Source: Polyporus tsugae (lineage: Eukaryota; Basidiomycota; Agaricomycetes; Polyporales; Polyporaceae). Taken from it: a stretch of DNA of 64,000 nucleotides. The stretch covers positions 1,984,001 to 2,048,000 of the forward strand of contig JAHRBS010000001.1 in NCBI GenBank assembly GCA_024305745.1. The letters are read 5' to 3'. Both the position numbers and the translations under genes were made by a program. Under the pieces are notes generated by a model. The model made no database searches. It was not told the origin of the DNA and worked only from the letters and a program-made list of their open reading frames with translations. Shown one piece after another: positions 31,317-43,288 of the stretch (positions within the stretch are counted from its first letter, which is position 1; the number at the start of each line of letters is the position of its first letter).

Positions 31317-34300
31317 TCAGGGATAGTACGTGGTCGATGGGAACACCACGCCATCCGGCCGGACGAGGATGATGGGCCTACGCTTCGTGCTCGCCGAATC
31401 GGGCGGGAGGCACCCGAGGACCTCCGTGCACCGCACCTCGACGTACGGCGACGGCTCCGAGCCAAAGAAGACTGTCACTTGCTCCTGCTTGGAGAAGTTC
31501 TCGCCGTACAGCGTCAGCATCTTCGACGCGTGTGGGTTCGGCTTCGCGAGCACCGCGCGCGACGCCGCGCAGTTCGCCTTGGGGGCCTCCGATGCCCTAT
31601 CCGGCGGCAGGTACTTGACGACGCCTGGGAACGGCGTCACCGGCTTGGACGGAATCGGGAACGACCCGCTCGACGAGTTCTGGCTGTCGTAGAGTACCGG
31701 CGGCACGTAGAAGTTATACCGCACCTGGTCTACAGACACACACCGAACGAAACATCATCAACACTCACACTCGACCGACAAGCACACACGACACACGGGG
31801 GCACTCACCAGTGCCAACAATCGTCCACACGCTCGTCTCCCCTATGTCGACCTGCCACAGCGCGCCCGAGGACGCGCCAGAGTCGCTTCCAGAGCCGCGC
31901 CGGCTCCCCGAGCCCGCAGAGCCGGCCGACGTTGGACGCCTGCGGCCCTTCTGCGAGACTGGCTTCGACATTGACAGACTGCTCCCGCTGGAAGACCCCG
32001 ATCCGCGCTTGCCCTTCTTGACGCGGCCACCGTCGTTGGACGGGAACTCGGACGGGTCTGGCGACGTCGGCGCACTGCTGCCGTTGGCGCTCGATCCGCC
32101 AAAGTAATCACCCGTACCTGTGCTCGATGTTGGCGTCGTCGCCATAGGGGACGCAGGGATCGCGTCGGGGGAATCGCTCTCCCGGGACCCCTGTGGGCTG
32201 CGCCACTGGCGGCCTTCCAGCGGCCGGAAGGTGTTAACCTTCTCCCCTTGACAAGAGAGGAACGCGCCGCTCAGGCCGGTCGTTCCTGGCTCGGGAGCGA
32301 CCTTGGCGGGGTCGTACACCTCAAACGCGATCTTGTGCAGTTGTGATACGGGGTCTCCGCACACCTCGCCAAGCGCGCAGTAGTGGTCAGCAATGCCCTT
32401 GGCGCCTTCCTGCAAACCGCCGCCGACGACGGTGGTCTGGTGGTCGACCTTGCGGATGATCAGCACGGGACTAACCACCCCCGAAGTCAAGCACTGCAGG
32501 ACCACGGTCTGGTTATAGTAGACCGGAATCTGCGAACCGTTGTTGGTGAAGGGGATCGCATTTGGAGGCGGTGAAGGGTATTCTGGCTGCGGCGGAGGAG
32601 GCGGAGGGGAGTCGACGCCGCCGGCGGGCTTGTTGACGTCCACGATGTACACGATGAACGGATCTAAAGCCATGCTGTCAGAGTGAAACAGAAGGCCGTA
32701 GTAACACATGAGACTCACCCCAACTCGCGGTACGAGCGATAAACGACGGCGTCTGAGAGCGAGAGCGCTGATCAAGGCCCATGAGGGGTGCCCCATCTGA
32801 ACCCTTGAATGAGGACCCAGAACCGGAGACGCAGAGGTATTTGGTCGAGACGGTTTGTGACCGCAGACGGTGGAAGAGGGAAATCGTTGAGCCGTGATTG
32901 ATGCACACTGAAGTGTGCCACAACGGGTCAGTTTGTACCGTACGACAGGGAGCGCGCCACAGCCACCCCGACAGAGCGGCAGCGCCGGTATGGAGGCGGA
33001 CTCACATTCGAGGTTCTTTGCGCTCTGACGTTTCTTGCTCGGCTTGCTGATGACCTTGATAGGGCGACTGGGGAACGTGCCGATGACACGCTCCGGTTCG
33101 TCGTCGGAAGACGGGGCCATGATCTTGACGAGGGCCTCGACCTTTTTCTTCTTCTCATCCACATCCGAGATGAAGAGTTGCTTGCCGACACAGCGACCGA
33201 TGTAAGTCGTTCCGGTCGGAGGGTCAGAGACGTCAAACGCCTTGCCCGTCGCGCTCGTCCACTCGATCGAGCCCTCCTGTGGCGCCGGTTCACCGGAGAT
33301 GGATACCACGACGCGGGGTGGGCAGAGTTTGGGTTCCTCACCCCGACGCGTGACGTCCGACCACCATGAGTTGCCAATCATGATCGCAGTCGGCGGCGGG
33401 CAAAGGAAGCTAAGTGCCCATTTTAGCCTACATACAATAAACGGGCCACTCCACGAAAACACGTACCGCTTTTCAGTGCCATAAGACTTTTGGGCGACTT
33501 TGCTCGACATGACAATGACGGTACGCTCGCCGAACGCGAGACGATTCGGCGTGCGGACGTACTGGTCCAAGTAAGGGCTGCGCACCAGGGCGTCTTAATG
33601 AGTGCGCTCGTCAACAGGTAGCGGTCAGAACGTACCGAACAAACGTCTGAAGGTCGGTCGCGGCGCCCGAGCCGTTAAGACGCACTCGAGAGATGGACTC
33701 GTCAATGCCAGACAACCTGGGGAAGTCGACATGAGAGTTGGGCGCCATGAAGGCGAGGTCGCCGCCTCTCGCAAAGTCGAGCGGATTCACGCCATGGACG
33801 AGATCCGGAGAATGGTTTTGGTGAAGATGTGAGGGGAGGGAGAGCGGGGGTATGACGGAAGGGGGATAACGCGATTCGGGTTGCATGCGACGGTCCTGGA
33901 AGGGCGGAAGCGAGGTGGGGAAGGATCCGAGGCCCATACCAGAGTTCATGTTGTTGTAGTCGTCGTTGTAGTCGGAGGCATAGGACATACGGCGATCGAG
34001 GACATTAGGGAAGTCGTGGCCGTTGTGGAAGTCCTTGCTTTGTCCGTTGCTGAACGGGAAGGCAGAGGAGTGCTGGAGGGAGCCTACGGTATCGTTGGGC
34101 GTCAGAGGCGAGGGTTTGCCGCTGCTATAAGATGAGGGTAATCCGTTGCCCATCAAGTCGTACGGGTTCGGACTGGGGTTATGGAACTGAGGAAGAGACT
34201 CGGAGAAGGGACTCTGAGAATACATGGAGTCGACGGCGAGTCCGTATGACGAGGACATGGAAGAGCTGGAGGTGCTGTTTCCGCGGTAGCGCTGGCTCGG

Positions 34301-34513
34301 GAGAGAGGACGACTGGGCAGAGTTAGAGAAGATGTCGTAGCTACCGTGATCGGAGACGTCCATGGGGTCGCCGCGGTCGAGGACGTGGCCATTGAGGGGA
34401 AGATGGGAGGACTGATGCTGGTGGGGGTTGGTGGAGATGTCGGGGAAGGGGTGGTCGAGGTCTTGCTGCGGGTAGAGGGAGTGCTGGGGGGGAGGGGGGA
34501 AGTCGAGAGACAT
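31317..34513 (-). CDS. CSL (CBF1/RBP-J/Su(H)/Lag-1) family transcription factor
   Basis: Sequence-specific DNA-binding protein of the CSL family, which in fungi works without Notch. Six exons (34513-33636, 33577-33467, 33409-33006, 32907-32719, 32663-31809, 31729-31317) give 949 residues. A Ser/Pro/Asn-rich N-terminus of about 290 residues precedes the Rel-like DNA-binding domain: TPNRLAFGERTVIVMSSKVA then KSYGTEKRFLCPPPTAI. The beta-trefoil part has LCINHGSTISLFHRLRSQTV and KYLCVSGSGSSFKGSD, followed by PSFIARTASWDPF and YIVDVNKPAGG. A low-complexity Ser/Gly insert (about 31860-32190) lies before the C-terminal Rel/IPT-like domain with TLYGENFSKQEQVTVFFG. The long N-terminus resembles the Cbf12-like fungal class; that assignment is inference. 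The start is the first ATG in frame; a spliced leader may exist. Confidence 0.93.
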
Positions 34514-37500
34514 GCTCCTGTCGCGTGATCTGTGGAGGGAGGCGGACTTGAGGATGTCTGTGGAGGGAGGGAGGAGAATGAGCGACAGGCGCGAGGGCGG
34601 AGGCGTTGGCGTTGGCAATGGCAAAGGGAGCAGGGCCGGGCGAGGGAGAAGTGCAGTCGGGAGAGACGATCAGCCATTACATACCAAATTCTGATCGGCG
34701 TTCGGCGCTTGCCGACAGCGGGAGCCAGGCTGCTTGGGCCATCGCCAGTCTCTGTCCACTCAAGCTTGTGCTGCTGCCCCGGCGAGCTTACTCCTGTGTT
34801 TTATCCTCAGTCGCTGCAACACCCCGCCGCCCATTAATCACACTCACCGTCTTCTAACTGCCGCGCGAGGGCGAGATCTTCGCAACTGATGGCAGTTCTG
34901 CGCAAGGCGGGGCGGGCTTGTGGGCGCGTACGCAAGAAGCACCAGACGCGGACAGACTGTACAACAGCCTCGTCTGTCCCGGTCTGTGCGTTATATACGC
35001 GTCTGCGCAGTGTCCTGATGGGACTCTCTCTTCTGGATACTCGCCAGGAACACGTTGTTCCCCACTCTGAATCTCGCTAGGGTTCAGTGTCCGACAAAAT
35101 ACTCTTTTCACTCGCGCTCACGCTCACGCTAAGTAACATCAATCATCGCTGTCACCCACCGTCGATTCCATCTCACCCCTCGTCTCGTTCTCCGCTCCCA
35201 CCCAGCACACACCTCGCGAGATCTGGCTTCGTGGGTGCGTCCGCCTCGAAACAAGCCCTTGCTCGTGGCCTGTTCGATACCGTGGAAGTCGGGTTCGCCT
35301 CTGCGTTCTCTCGACCCTCCGTTCCGATTTTGACGCCGCTCTTCCCGATTGGCCACACACTCTGATTGACCGTTTCGTCTTCTGAGGAACCGCCAGAACG
35401 GGCCGCTGACGTTATTCATGTTGGCGGACTTTTTCTCGGTCGAGCCTCCTCCTTTTGGCTTTCCCGCAATCTCAACAAATCTCCATCTCCCCCTCGAGAC
35501 CACCGACCCTGTCGCCTTTCCGGTATTCATTTTATTTCTCACCTTTTTCCCCCGCTCGCCCCCGGCATCTTGCGCAACCGCCACCCCGCGCACAACGCAC
35601 CCCCTTCGCAAGGCCCGCCCGTCCTCGTCTCCAGGCCCTTCCCTGCACAAGATAGCCACCGCCGCTCCAGATCCTGGTCCGCTCCATTACACCCCAGAAT
35701 ACTCCCGTCTTGTCTTGCGCTCGGCAGAAGATCTCGTCTAATGCGTTTCTCCCCTTCGACAGTTAGAATCACATCCTTCCAGCGCCCTCCCTCTTGCCCT
35801 GACATGATCGACGATGCCCGTTATCCTCTATCTGGGCCCACCCTTTCGGATCCTCCCATCACATGCGCCTTCCACCAAGTCTAGTATTCTGCGAGAAGCG
35901 ATGTTTTTATCTTAGTTCCGCTCATGATGCTCCCCAGCAGAACCTCTCCCGGTCTTCGACACGGGGTTGCCCGGGTGCCCGCGCAAAGAACCCATTCAGA
36001 CCATCGGTATCTGTCGTCCATGCGGTCCACCTGCTTCGGCCCCCCCGGCTTCTATACCATCCGCTTCTCCCTCTCGCCCTGGCCTGCTGCGGAGATGAGT
36101 AATGACGACGGCCGCTGCAAGGCGGCGCTCTGTGGACGCGAATCCCTCCCGCGAGCACCTTCTCGTTACGACAGCACAGTCGCAATGACATGCACCCTTG
36201 TCTGGCAGATTGGCGCAGCCGCGGTTGTTGGCGAGTCCTCCGAGTGGGACGAGCGGCTACGAAGCGCACCCACCCGGTGCCTCGTTCTCTCAAAGAGAGT
36301 GGGGGCGCTTCTGGGCAACGAAGCCGCTTCGCCGACGTCGACGCCTTACCCTAGCTTGAAGTCCGCTTCGCGTCCGCGTTCCGGAAGCAAGCTCATGTCG
36401 GGCTGACGCACAGTCGTCGCATTCACTCGCATGGCGGCCGTGCTTCTGCAATGTGCAGAAGCATGGCCACTGTACCCGCGCCCACGTATTGCCCAACCGG
36501 GCCCGAAGGTTCTGAGCGGAAGGCGTAGTGTCTGAATCTGCAGTTCGCATCCAATCCTCGCGCCCCACGCAGGCCCGTCGCCCATTGGCCGAGCGAGCTG
36601 GCAAGTCGCGGGCGTCGTATTCGCCGTGCCCACACTAGAGAGCCCGCGCCGTATGGGGGCCCGCGGGACCTGAAGGGGGGCGAGCGAGGCCGGAGGGTGA
36701 GAGCTCGCGTGCCTCACGCTGGAAGTCGAAGGAGATCCCGATAGGCTATTGCGCGGCGACCGCTGTGGCGGACACGGGCCACGGCCCAGGAAAGAGAGCG
36801 GAGAGGCCGAGGGAATGAGAAGGATGGTTATGAGCACGGCCGTGTCTATCAACGCGGCCCCGCCGATCGGTTCAGAGATCGGCCTGCCCTCGCCCACGCC
36901 CACGGCAGGGTGTCTGAGAGCAGAGCGTGCCTCCTTCCCTCGCCGAGTGCACATGCGCCCCTCCGCTGCGTCTGAGAAACCTGGAGTGGGTTGGGAAGCC
37001 TGGCCGTCGCGCGTTTGTGATACATGTACGACGCGAACTGTGAAGCGGTGGGGATGCGGGGCGCCCCGTTGTTCGTTACCCGTTATCGGATATGGACCCC
37101 GTTCATCATCGACAATGCAGGATCACGTACAATGGCGCAGATGGCGTAACGCAGGAGGCCATGGTGCAGGGCTTCTGGAGGACGACAATGGTAGTTGACC
37201 TACGAACCGCGGTGGGCTGACAGGGTCCAGCGATGATCTAGGTCGCGTTAGCCGACAGAATAGCGCGACTGAGATTGATCGAGCGTGGTCATCGTGATTT
37301 GTAGGCGTGCATTTGCTTCCGCGACCCTCATCGCGAGCTATCGCGGAAGAATCTGATAATGTGCCACCTGCTTGCAATGTATCAAACCGTAACTTAAGTA
37401 CTTACCTCCTCGGCGCCCAGCGGTCCGGGCCCAATCTGAGCTGCACTGGGCGCCGACCCGAGTCTGCACAGCGAACGTCCCCCGTCCCGTTCCACCGTTC

Positions 37501-40500
37501 CTGCTCACCCTCTGGCCACCGTCATCGTGAGCCTCGCTTCGAGGGATCCACTTCACTCGGCTCCCGAGAACGACGAACCTACCACGCCCGGGGCTGTGGG
37601 CCGCGATTAGCCTGCTTCCCCTCTTCCGCGGACCAGATGCGCCAGCGGCCAGGCCCACGGGGAGCTCGTCGCTCGCTTCGGCCACGTTGACCATGACGGG
37701 TTGCTAGTCTGCACATGCATGCAATACAATACAGTACTGTACAGCGAGACGTGTGCGCATGACGGTGGCATGCCTCGCCACCCGCTGGGCCTTGGAGACG
37801 CCTCGAGTCTGCACGGCCTCGTCAAGTGATGCTGGGGCGCCGCCGGACCAGACTTGACTTCCTTCTGCCGAGCTTCGGCTCGCGGAGCTGCCAAGCACGA
37901 TCCCGTAAATGAAAAGCTGACGCTCACCGTTGCCCTTCGGTTCAACGTCTATCGTTCCTTCCTCTGAGCACGACGCGCGCACTAGTCTCCTTCGGGAGGG
38001 GGACACGGAGCCCATACGTAACTCCCGCGCGCTGGCGGACGACGGCGGGTGATGAACAATGGAGCTGGCCACTCGCTGTCCACTATCGGAGTGTCGCTTA
38101 CCGTACCCGCTGCAATGACCTTGCACTCCGCCGCCCAACAGTGATCCCAGATGGCGATGCCGTTCGTTCCAATTGAAAAGGACATCCACGGCGCAAGATG
38201 CGAGCCAGATATCAGCACTAGCGTTATCGGCACTGCGTATTCGCCGCCTTCATTTTTACGACAAACTTACTTATGTTCTGGCAGCTGCGACCAGGCCTAG
38301 CGACAGATGGACATTTGTCCCTGACAGACATACTCGTGATAGATGCAAGCGCGGTCTACCGCCCGCCGATAGATCATAGATGGGCTTGGTAAACCATGGA
38401 TGGCGGCAGGCAAAATATCAGCCCACCTGTCCACATTCACGTGCACCCCCTCAGAAACTGAGCACTGCTGCTCCGCACTCTTGAGTCTGTCACGGTCAAC
38501 ACCCCCTCAAACTATATCCGTCGACGGGACCCGCGGCGGGCAACTCGGCCTTTTAGGCCAGACATACCAACACCATTCAATATTCAAGCTCAAGATTCAA
38601 ATTCATTCATGAGTCATGACAGACATATCATGCCTCGATTATCGATAACATGCCGTTGTGCACAGAGCGCGCAGAGGGTAACCATCGCCTCGGCGGCAAG
38701 GTCGGCTCGTCTCCATTGCAGGCACTCGGACTGCCCAATCCATCCAATGACGGCCACTAGCAGCGTCCCGACCGGTCTGCACAGAGATCTGCGCTGCGCT
38801 GCGCACAGGGCCAGAGAGAAGGAGCTTCTAGCGCGCTCCGTGGCTCACCGGCGCAACTCGTAGCCTCCGCCTGCGTCCCTCCTCCTGGTCGCATTCGGCG
38901 ACGGGTGCGCAGACCGTCGCAACCGCGGGCCATGGCGCCGCTACGTACCATCTTTGCTTATGGTCTGCCCGCCCACAGCGGAATGAAAAAAAAAGAATAA
39001 TAAATCTACATAGAGAGCTCTGTCTGTCGTGCTGGCGTACGTAGATCTGGTGGAGATACGGAGGTGCATCATCAGCGTCCGTTAAGGCAATCGAATCACG
39101 GAAAACGAACTGAATTTTTTTTCCGAGGATTCGATTATGACGGGGGCACTTGACTCGACTTCCCGGCGGGTATGCAAGCTACGTGCTGCATCATCCATCA
39201 GCCATCAGGGACGAACCGCTGCTTCCATCCCGACAGGGTACAATGGCGCCCCTACGCATATTCTGAACGGCAGGAGGAGGTATCTCCGCCTGCGGTCCAA
39301 GACAATGTTGCGAGCGGAAAACAAACGAGGTGGGTGATCGCCCGTACCTGACCTGACCTGACCTGGTCCGAGGGGGAAGGGGAGATGTGGTGGGGGCGTG
39401 CATGCACACCTGGTCGCGTGTTGTTCGCAGCAGAATTAATGTTCAGGTCAGAGCATATGCGTATGTCAAGTGTCACCCGTTGCGGCGCGACGGAACCTCA
39501 TTCCCCCCAGAGTCAAAAACAAAGGCAGTTGGATTGCCGTATTGCACGCGAAGGCGCAGAATCGCCGTAAGTACGTCGAGATGGGTCGTTGGGTTCAAAC
39601 GCTATGGGCGTGCCGGACGCCACATTGATTCCTTATTCTACGGACCCTCGTCAGACGGCCCCAGCACCTGGGCGAAGGGGCCCGATACTGACACAGATAC
39701 TGGTTCGCGCGGCGCTCGCGTCGAGCCTAATTCCCGGACAGAGGGATCACGAGTGGGTCGCGGCAGCTGACATGGTCCATGGATGAACACCGGGTACGAC
39801 TGGGTGCACCGCGTCTGTCCACAAAAGGTTTGGGCGAATGTTGCGCACTATGTCAGAGGTCACGGCGGGGCAGGGACACTGCCGGATATCTCCAGCAGCC
39901 GCGCAGACGTACGTCACAGAAGCAAGGGCGGATCCCAGGGAAACGCCGACTTACGGGATGCGCGGGCCTCGTGGATAGCTAATCCAGCAGCAGGTCGCCG
40001 GGCGGCCCAGGGAAGGCGGGAAGCCCTCGCAGAAGGCTGTCGCAAGGCAGGAGGTGTGATGTGGTTTATGTTGTGCGTTCCTTGCGGCGGGGCGAGTGCG
40101 CTCGGAATGACGCAGGAGAGAATTCATAGAATCGTTCTGAGGGGGCATTCACCACTCACCGAGACTTAGGCCGACTTGCGTTGTGCAGGCGAGGCCTGAG
40201 CGTATCACCGCGGTAAATGCCCAACAGATTCTTGACGCTTACATACTGAGAAAAAGAAGGGCACGGCCATGACGGGCCCAACGGCTGTAAAGGCCTTGCC
40301 GAAGGGGGAACTTTTTTGCTTCCAGCCGATCATCGGAGGGTTTCGTATGCCGAATTGTGGTCGACCACAGTCAGAAGGAGGAGTGGCCCCCGTTAAGGGC
40401 ATTTCGGCCGCCAAAGTTCTAGGCCGTAAGCGAAGTTGTTGTCCTCGGATGGGGCGGAATGTCTGCAGGGTCCAATTGGAGAAATCAGTTGGGAGTTATG

Positions 40501-41643
40501 CACTTGAGTGCGGCGCATCACTGCGCTCGCTCATTCCACGTCCGATTTTGTGGGTATGAGTGGCCAATGCCGCGCGCCGGTGCTAAAACGAGGCTCCATC
40601 TTGACCGGACGCGAGTAAAGCGAGGAGACGAGTTGTGGTCCACTTCCGCGCTGTGCACGCAACGCGGCAACGGAGACGTACGGACGTACCTGGCAACCAA
40701 CCATTCCTCACTTCTCGGACCGCGTCAGGCCTGGGGACAGAGAAGCTCTATGGCGGTGCCACAGCGGAGGACGGTCGAAGGCGGATGCTCCAGAGAGACA
40801 AACAGACCGCTCGGGAATCAACTTGACCTTGCGGAAGGAGCGCAGGAAACGTGGTGGCCTAACGACATAAGCATGGACTTGCGGTGAACCACGACTCTGA
40901 GTGTGTGACCGAGGTGGTGCTGTTCGCGTACTCGAAAAGTTGCCTTTTTCTAGAAGACGGGCATCTGGAACAAGACCTGGTCAATGTCGACGCCCCATGT
41001 CCGATTCCAGCGCATCTGGTACGTACGTGCGGCTAGTCGACGGCTACTAGTGAGCACTTGAGAGTCTTCGGACAACACAGCGGGTCCGGGATTCGGACAG
41101 AACAGACAGCCTGGTGCTTGCAAGAATGCGCTTTCCGGATGCAATAAAGCCCACGCGTGGTGCGTTTCATCTGGAGAGCAGTGACTGTGGCTAACTGTGC
41201 TCTTCACAAAGTGTACAAGGAGATGATGGTGGGTGTTAAAAAGTCTCAGACATGGGCTCGATCACTGGCCACAGATGCCAGTGGGTCCACAAACGCCCAT
41301 CCCCCCGCCACGTGGCCCCGCTCTGGATCGGCAGGCGCAGCACGGCGCCATCGCCGCGTTGGGGGCTGCAGAGCAACGAGGCCGACGCTGGCGGTCCCTA
41401 TCCCCTCTCCTCCGCCCCCTACCCTCAGCATCGGCGACGCACCCATAGGCAGCGTACGCCGTCGCATGGACGTCTCCTCCTTCTCATCTTCACAACTGGC
41501 GCATATCTAGCCGACTATCTTGCCTTATCTCTCCTCCCCGACTCCCTCCAGGCGATCACCGAGCTTCCTGTCCCTCGCTAGGAGTCCTTTGTCGTCGGTG
41601 CCACCGACTCCTGGCCCGTTGACGAGGTCCTCCTTCGTCTGCT
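34514..41643. other. 7.1-kb gene-poor region
   Basis: I see no supportable gene. The first 1.4 kb is pyrimidine-rich on the plus strand and probably includes the CSL promoter and leader. Open frames of up to about 200 codons occur on both strands (35366-35884 +, 36346-36954 -) but have composition-driven sequences and no splice logic. A short ACCTG tandem tract (about four units) lies at 39346-39364, and A-rich runs at 38985-39003 and 39115-39122. No transposase or polyprotein motif was recognised. Confidence 0.4.
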
Positions 41644-43288
41644 ATGTCTGCACCAGCCTATCGGCTGGAGACGCCTCGTCCACGCCCTCCGCCGTTGCCC
41701 ATTAGGACCAACAAACTGCCAATCAGGGATTCTCAGATCCTAGGTCAAAAAGATGCTCCGAACACACTCCTTTATGACCTACCCTCGTCGACCCCGACCT
41801 CCCCTACCCGTATCACTTCACCCACCTCTCCAACCTCCCCGTACAGCCCTCGCTCACCTAGTACCCGCCGAGCTAGCAAGATGATGTCCCCAAAGACGCC
41901 TTCCCGTCCCATGCAGAGTGAGCTAGAAGAGTTTACAGAGCACTGTCGATCATGGTACGTCTCTTGCCGCGTTCTCAGAAGCCAGCCCGGCAGCTTAAAA
42001 TGCCATAGGTATTTTCAACAAGATGATGATGCCGGCAGACGTATGACACAGACGCTTGCTACCCTTCCCCCCTCGCAGCGAGCACCGTTTGCACGTTTGC
42101 AAGCTTCCATTCGTTCGGCGTATCACGCCAGCGTGACCGCGCGCAGGGATGTGGAATTCAAGGCGCATCTGAATGCGACCAAGCCCGGCGGCTCGCTGAT
42201 GCCTCACTCGCGTGCGGACCCTAACGGCCAGCTTGCGAAGAAGGAACGCTACGAACGGCTGGACCGGTTCATTCGGACTTGGTGTACGATGGGCATGCCC
42301 GGCACGAAACCGTTCTTTGAGGGCCTCTGGGCGGTCATGAGGCTCCAAGTGGTGCCGCAAGAACTTGGTGGTGCGGGGCTATACAGGATCGAGTGGGAAA
42401 TTGATGACGCCGTGTTCAAGGAATCTGGGTGAGTGCACTCGCCTTACGCCAGCAGTTTATGCTTGATTGAGTCGATCCCGGCAAACTCCCCACTGCAGCG
42501 GGAAAGATTTCATGCTCGAGGCTATCGACGTGCTCAAAGGAGTAAGTGGTCGCAGTGATTTTGTAATGGATTTGATCTCCTGACGGCCAGCCGATGTTTT
42601 CTGCTAGGTTCTCGCATTCGATGCGACAACAACCCTCAGCCGCACTTCCTCGACAAATAGTTCCGCACAGCACCCCATATTCACTCCTTTGTCGCCCATA
42701 CATTCGAGGTCTCAATCCCAGCCGCTTCCTTCTGGGGAACGCCCCCCTTCCACGCGTCCTCATAAGCATCCACCAATAGCCTCCACGACCCAGACCAAGC
42801 GTCCCCGGGCGCCCAGTGACCCGTTCTTGGATACACCCACCCTCTCGACCTCGTACTCTTCAGCGAAGACGGCCGCCAGTGGCCTCTCTACTTCCGGTTC
42901 ATCAGCGGCAGACGAACCAATCACACCCACTACCCCATTAGCAGAGGTCGACGATCTCTTCCCCCCGGCGCCTGCGAACCGTGACTTCGCAGAAGCTGAT
43001 GGCGGCTACCTACGAACATGGACGGCGCCAGACCTACCGAACCCTGAATTCATAAGTCTACTCAGCCTCTTCCCTCCGTTCATCGCACAGACCGCGGCCC
43101 CACGGTTTCCCGTCGCCGCTGCGTCCCGCCGGCTAGCGGACGAAGAAGAAGGGCAGGCGGAGGACGGACGGAAGGAAATCAGGGTTGGCACCGGGTCCAT
43201 GTGGCTTGGTCCTAAGCGTCGCGTCGACGGCTACCAGGGCGGCTGGTGGACAAGATTTAAACTCTGGTTGGCCAGAGTTTTCTGTTAG
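41644..43288 (+). CDS. unknown fungal protein (484 aa)
   Basis: No named family recognised. Four exons (41644-41954, 42009-42428, 42499-42541, 42608-43288) close in frame at 484 residues; the third exon is only 43 bases. The N-terminus is Pro/Ser/Thr-rich with repeated TSPTSP. Residues about 100-255 look like a folded helical domain: ELEEFTEHCRSWYFQQDDDA, FARLQASIRSAYHASVTAR, ERYERLDRFIRTWCTMGMPG, FFEGLWAVMRLQVVPQELGG and YRIEWEIDDAVFKESGGKDF. A long Ser/Pro/Thr-rich region then leads to a conserved-looking C-terminus (GYLRTWTAPDLPNPEFISLL and GGWWTRFKLWLARVFC). The aromatic/basic end could lie at a membrane surface, but no true membrane segment is present. Likely cytosolic or nuclear; role unknown. 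Confidence 0.78.

Noticed and set aside
35366..35884. 172-codon Pro/Arg/Ser frame upstream of CSL
   Set aside because: Produced by a pyrimidine-rich tract; a similar-length frame exists on the other strand and neither has motifs.
36346..36954. 202-codon minus-strand frame in the gene-poor region
   Set aside because: No recognisable domain and no supporting splice sites; composition is typical of chance frames in GC-rich DNA.
39346..39364. ACCTG tandem units considered as a telomere-like or satellite repeat
   Set aside because: Only about four copies of a five-base unit; too short to be more than a simple microsatellite.
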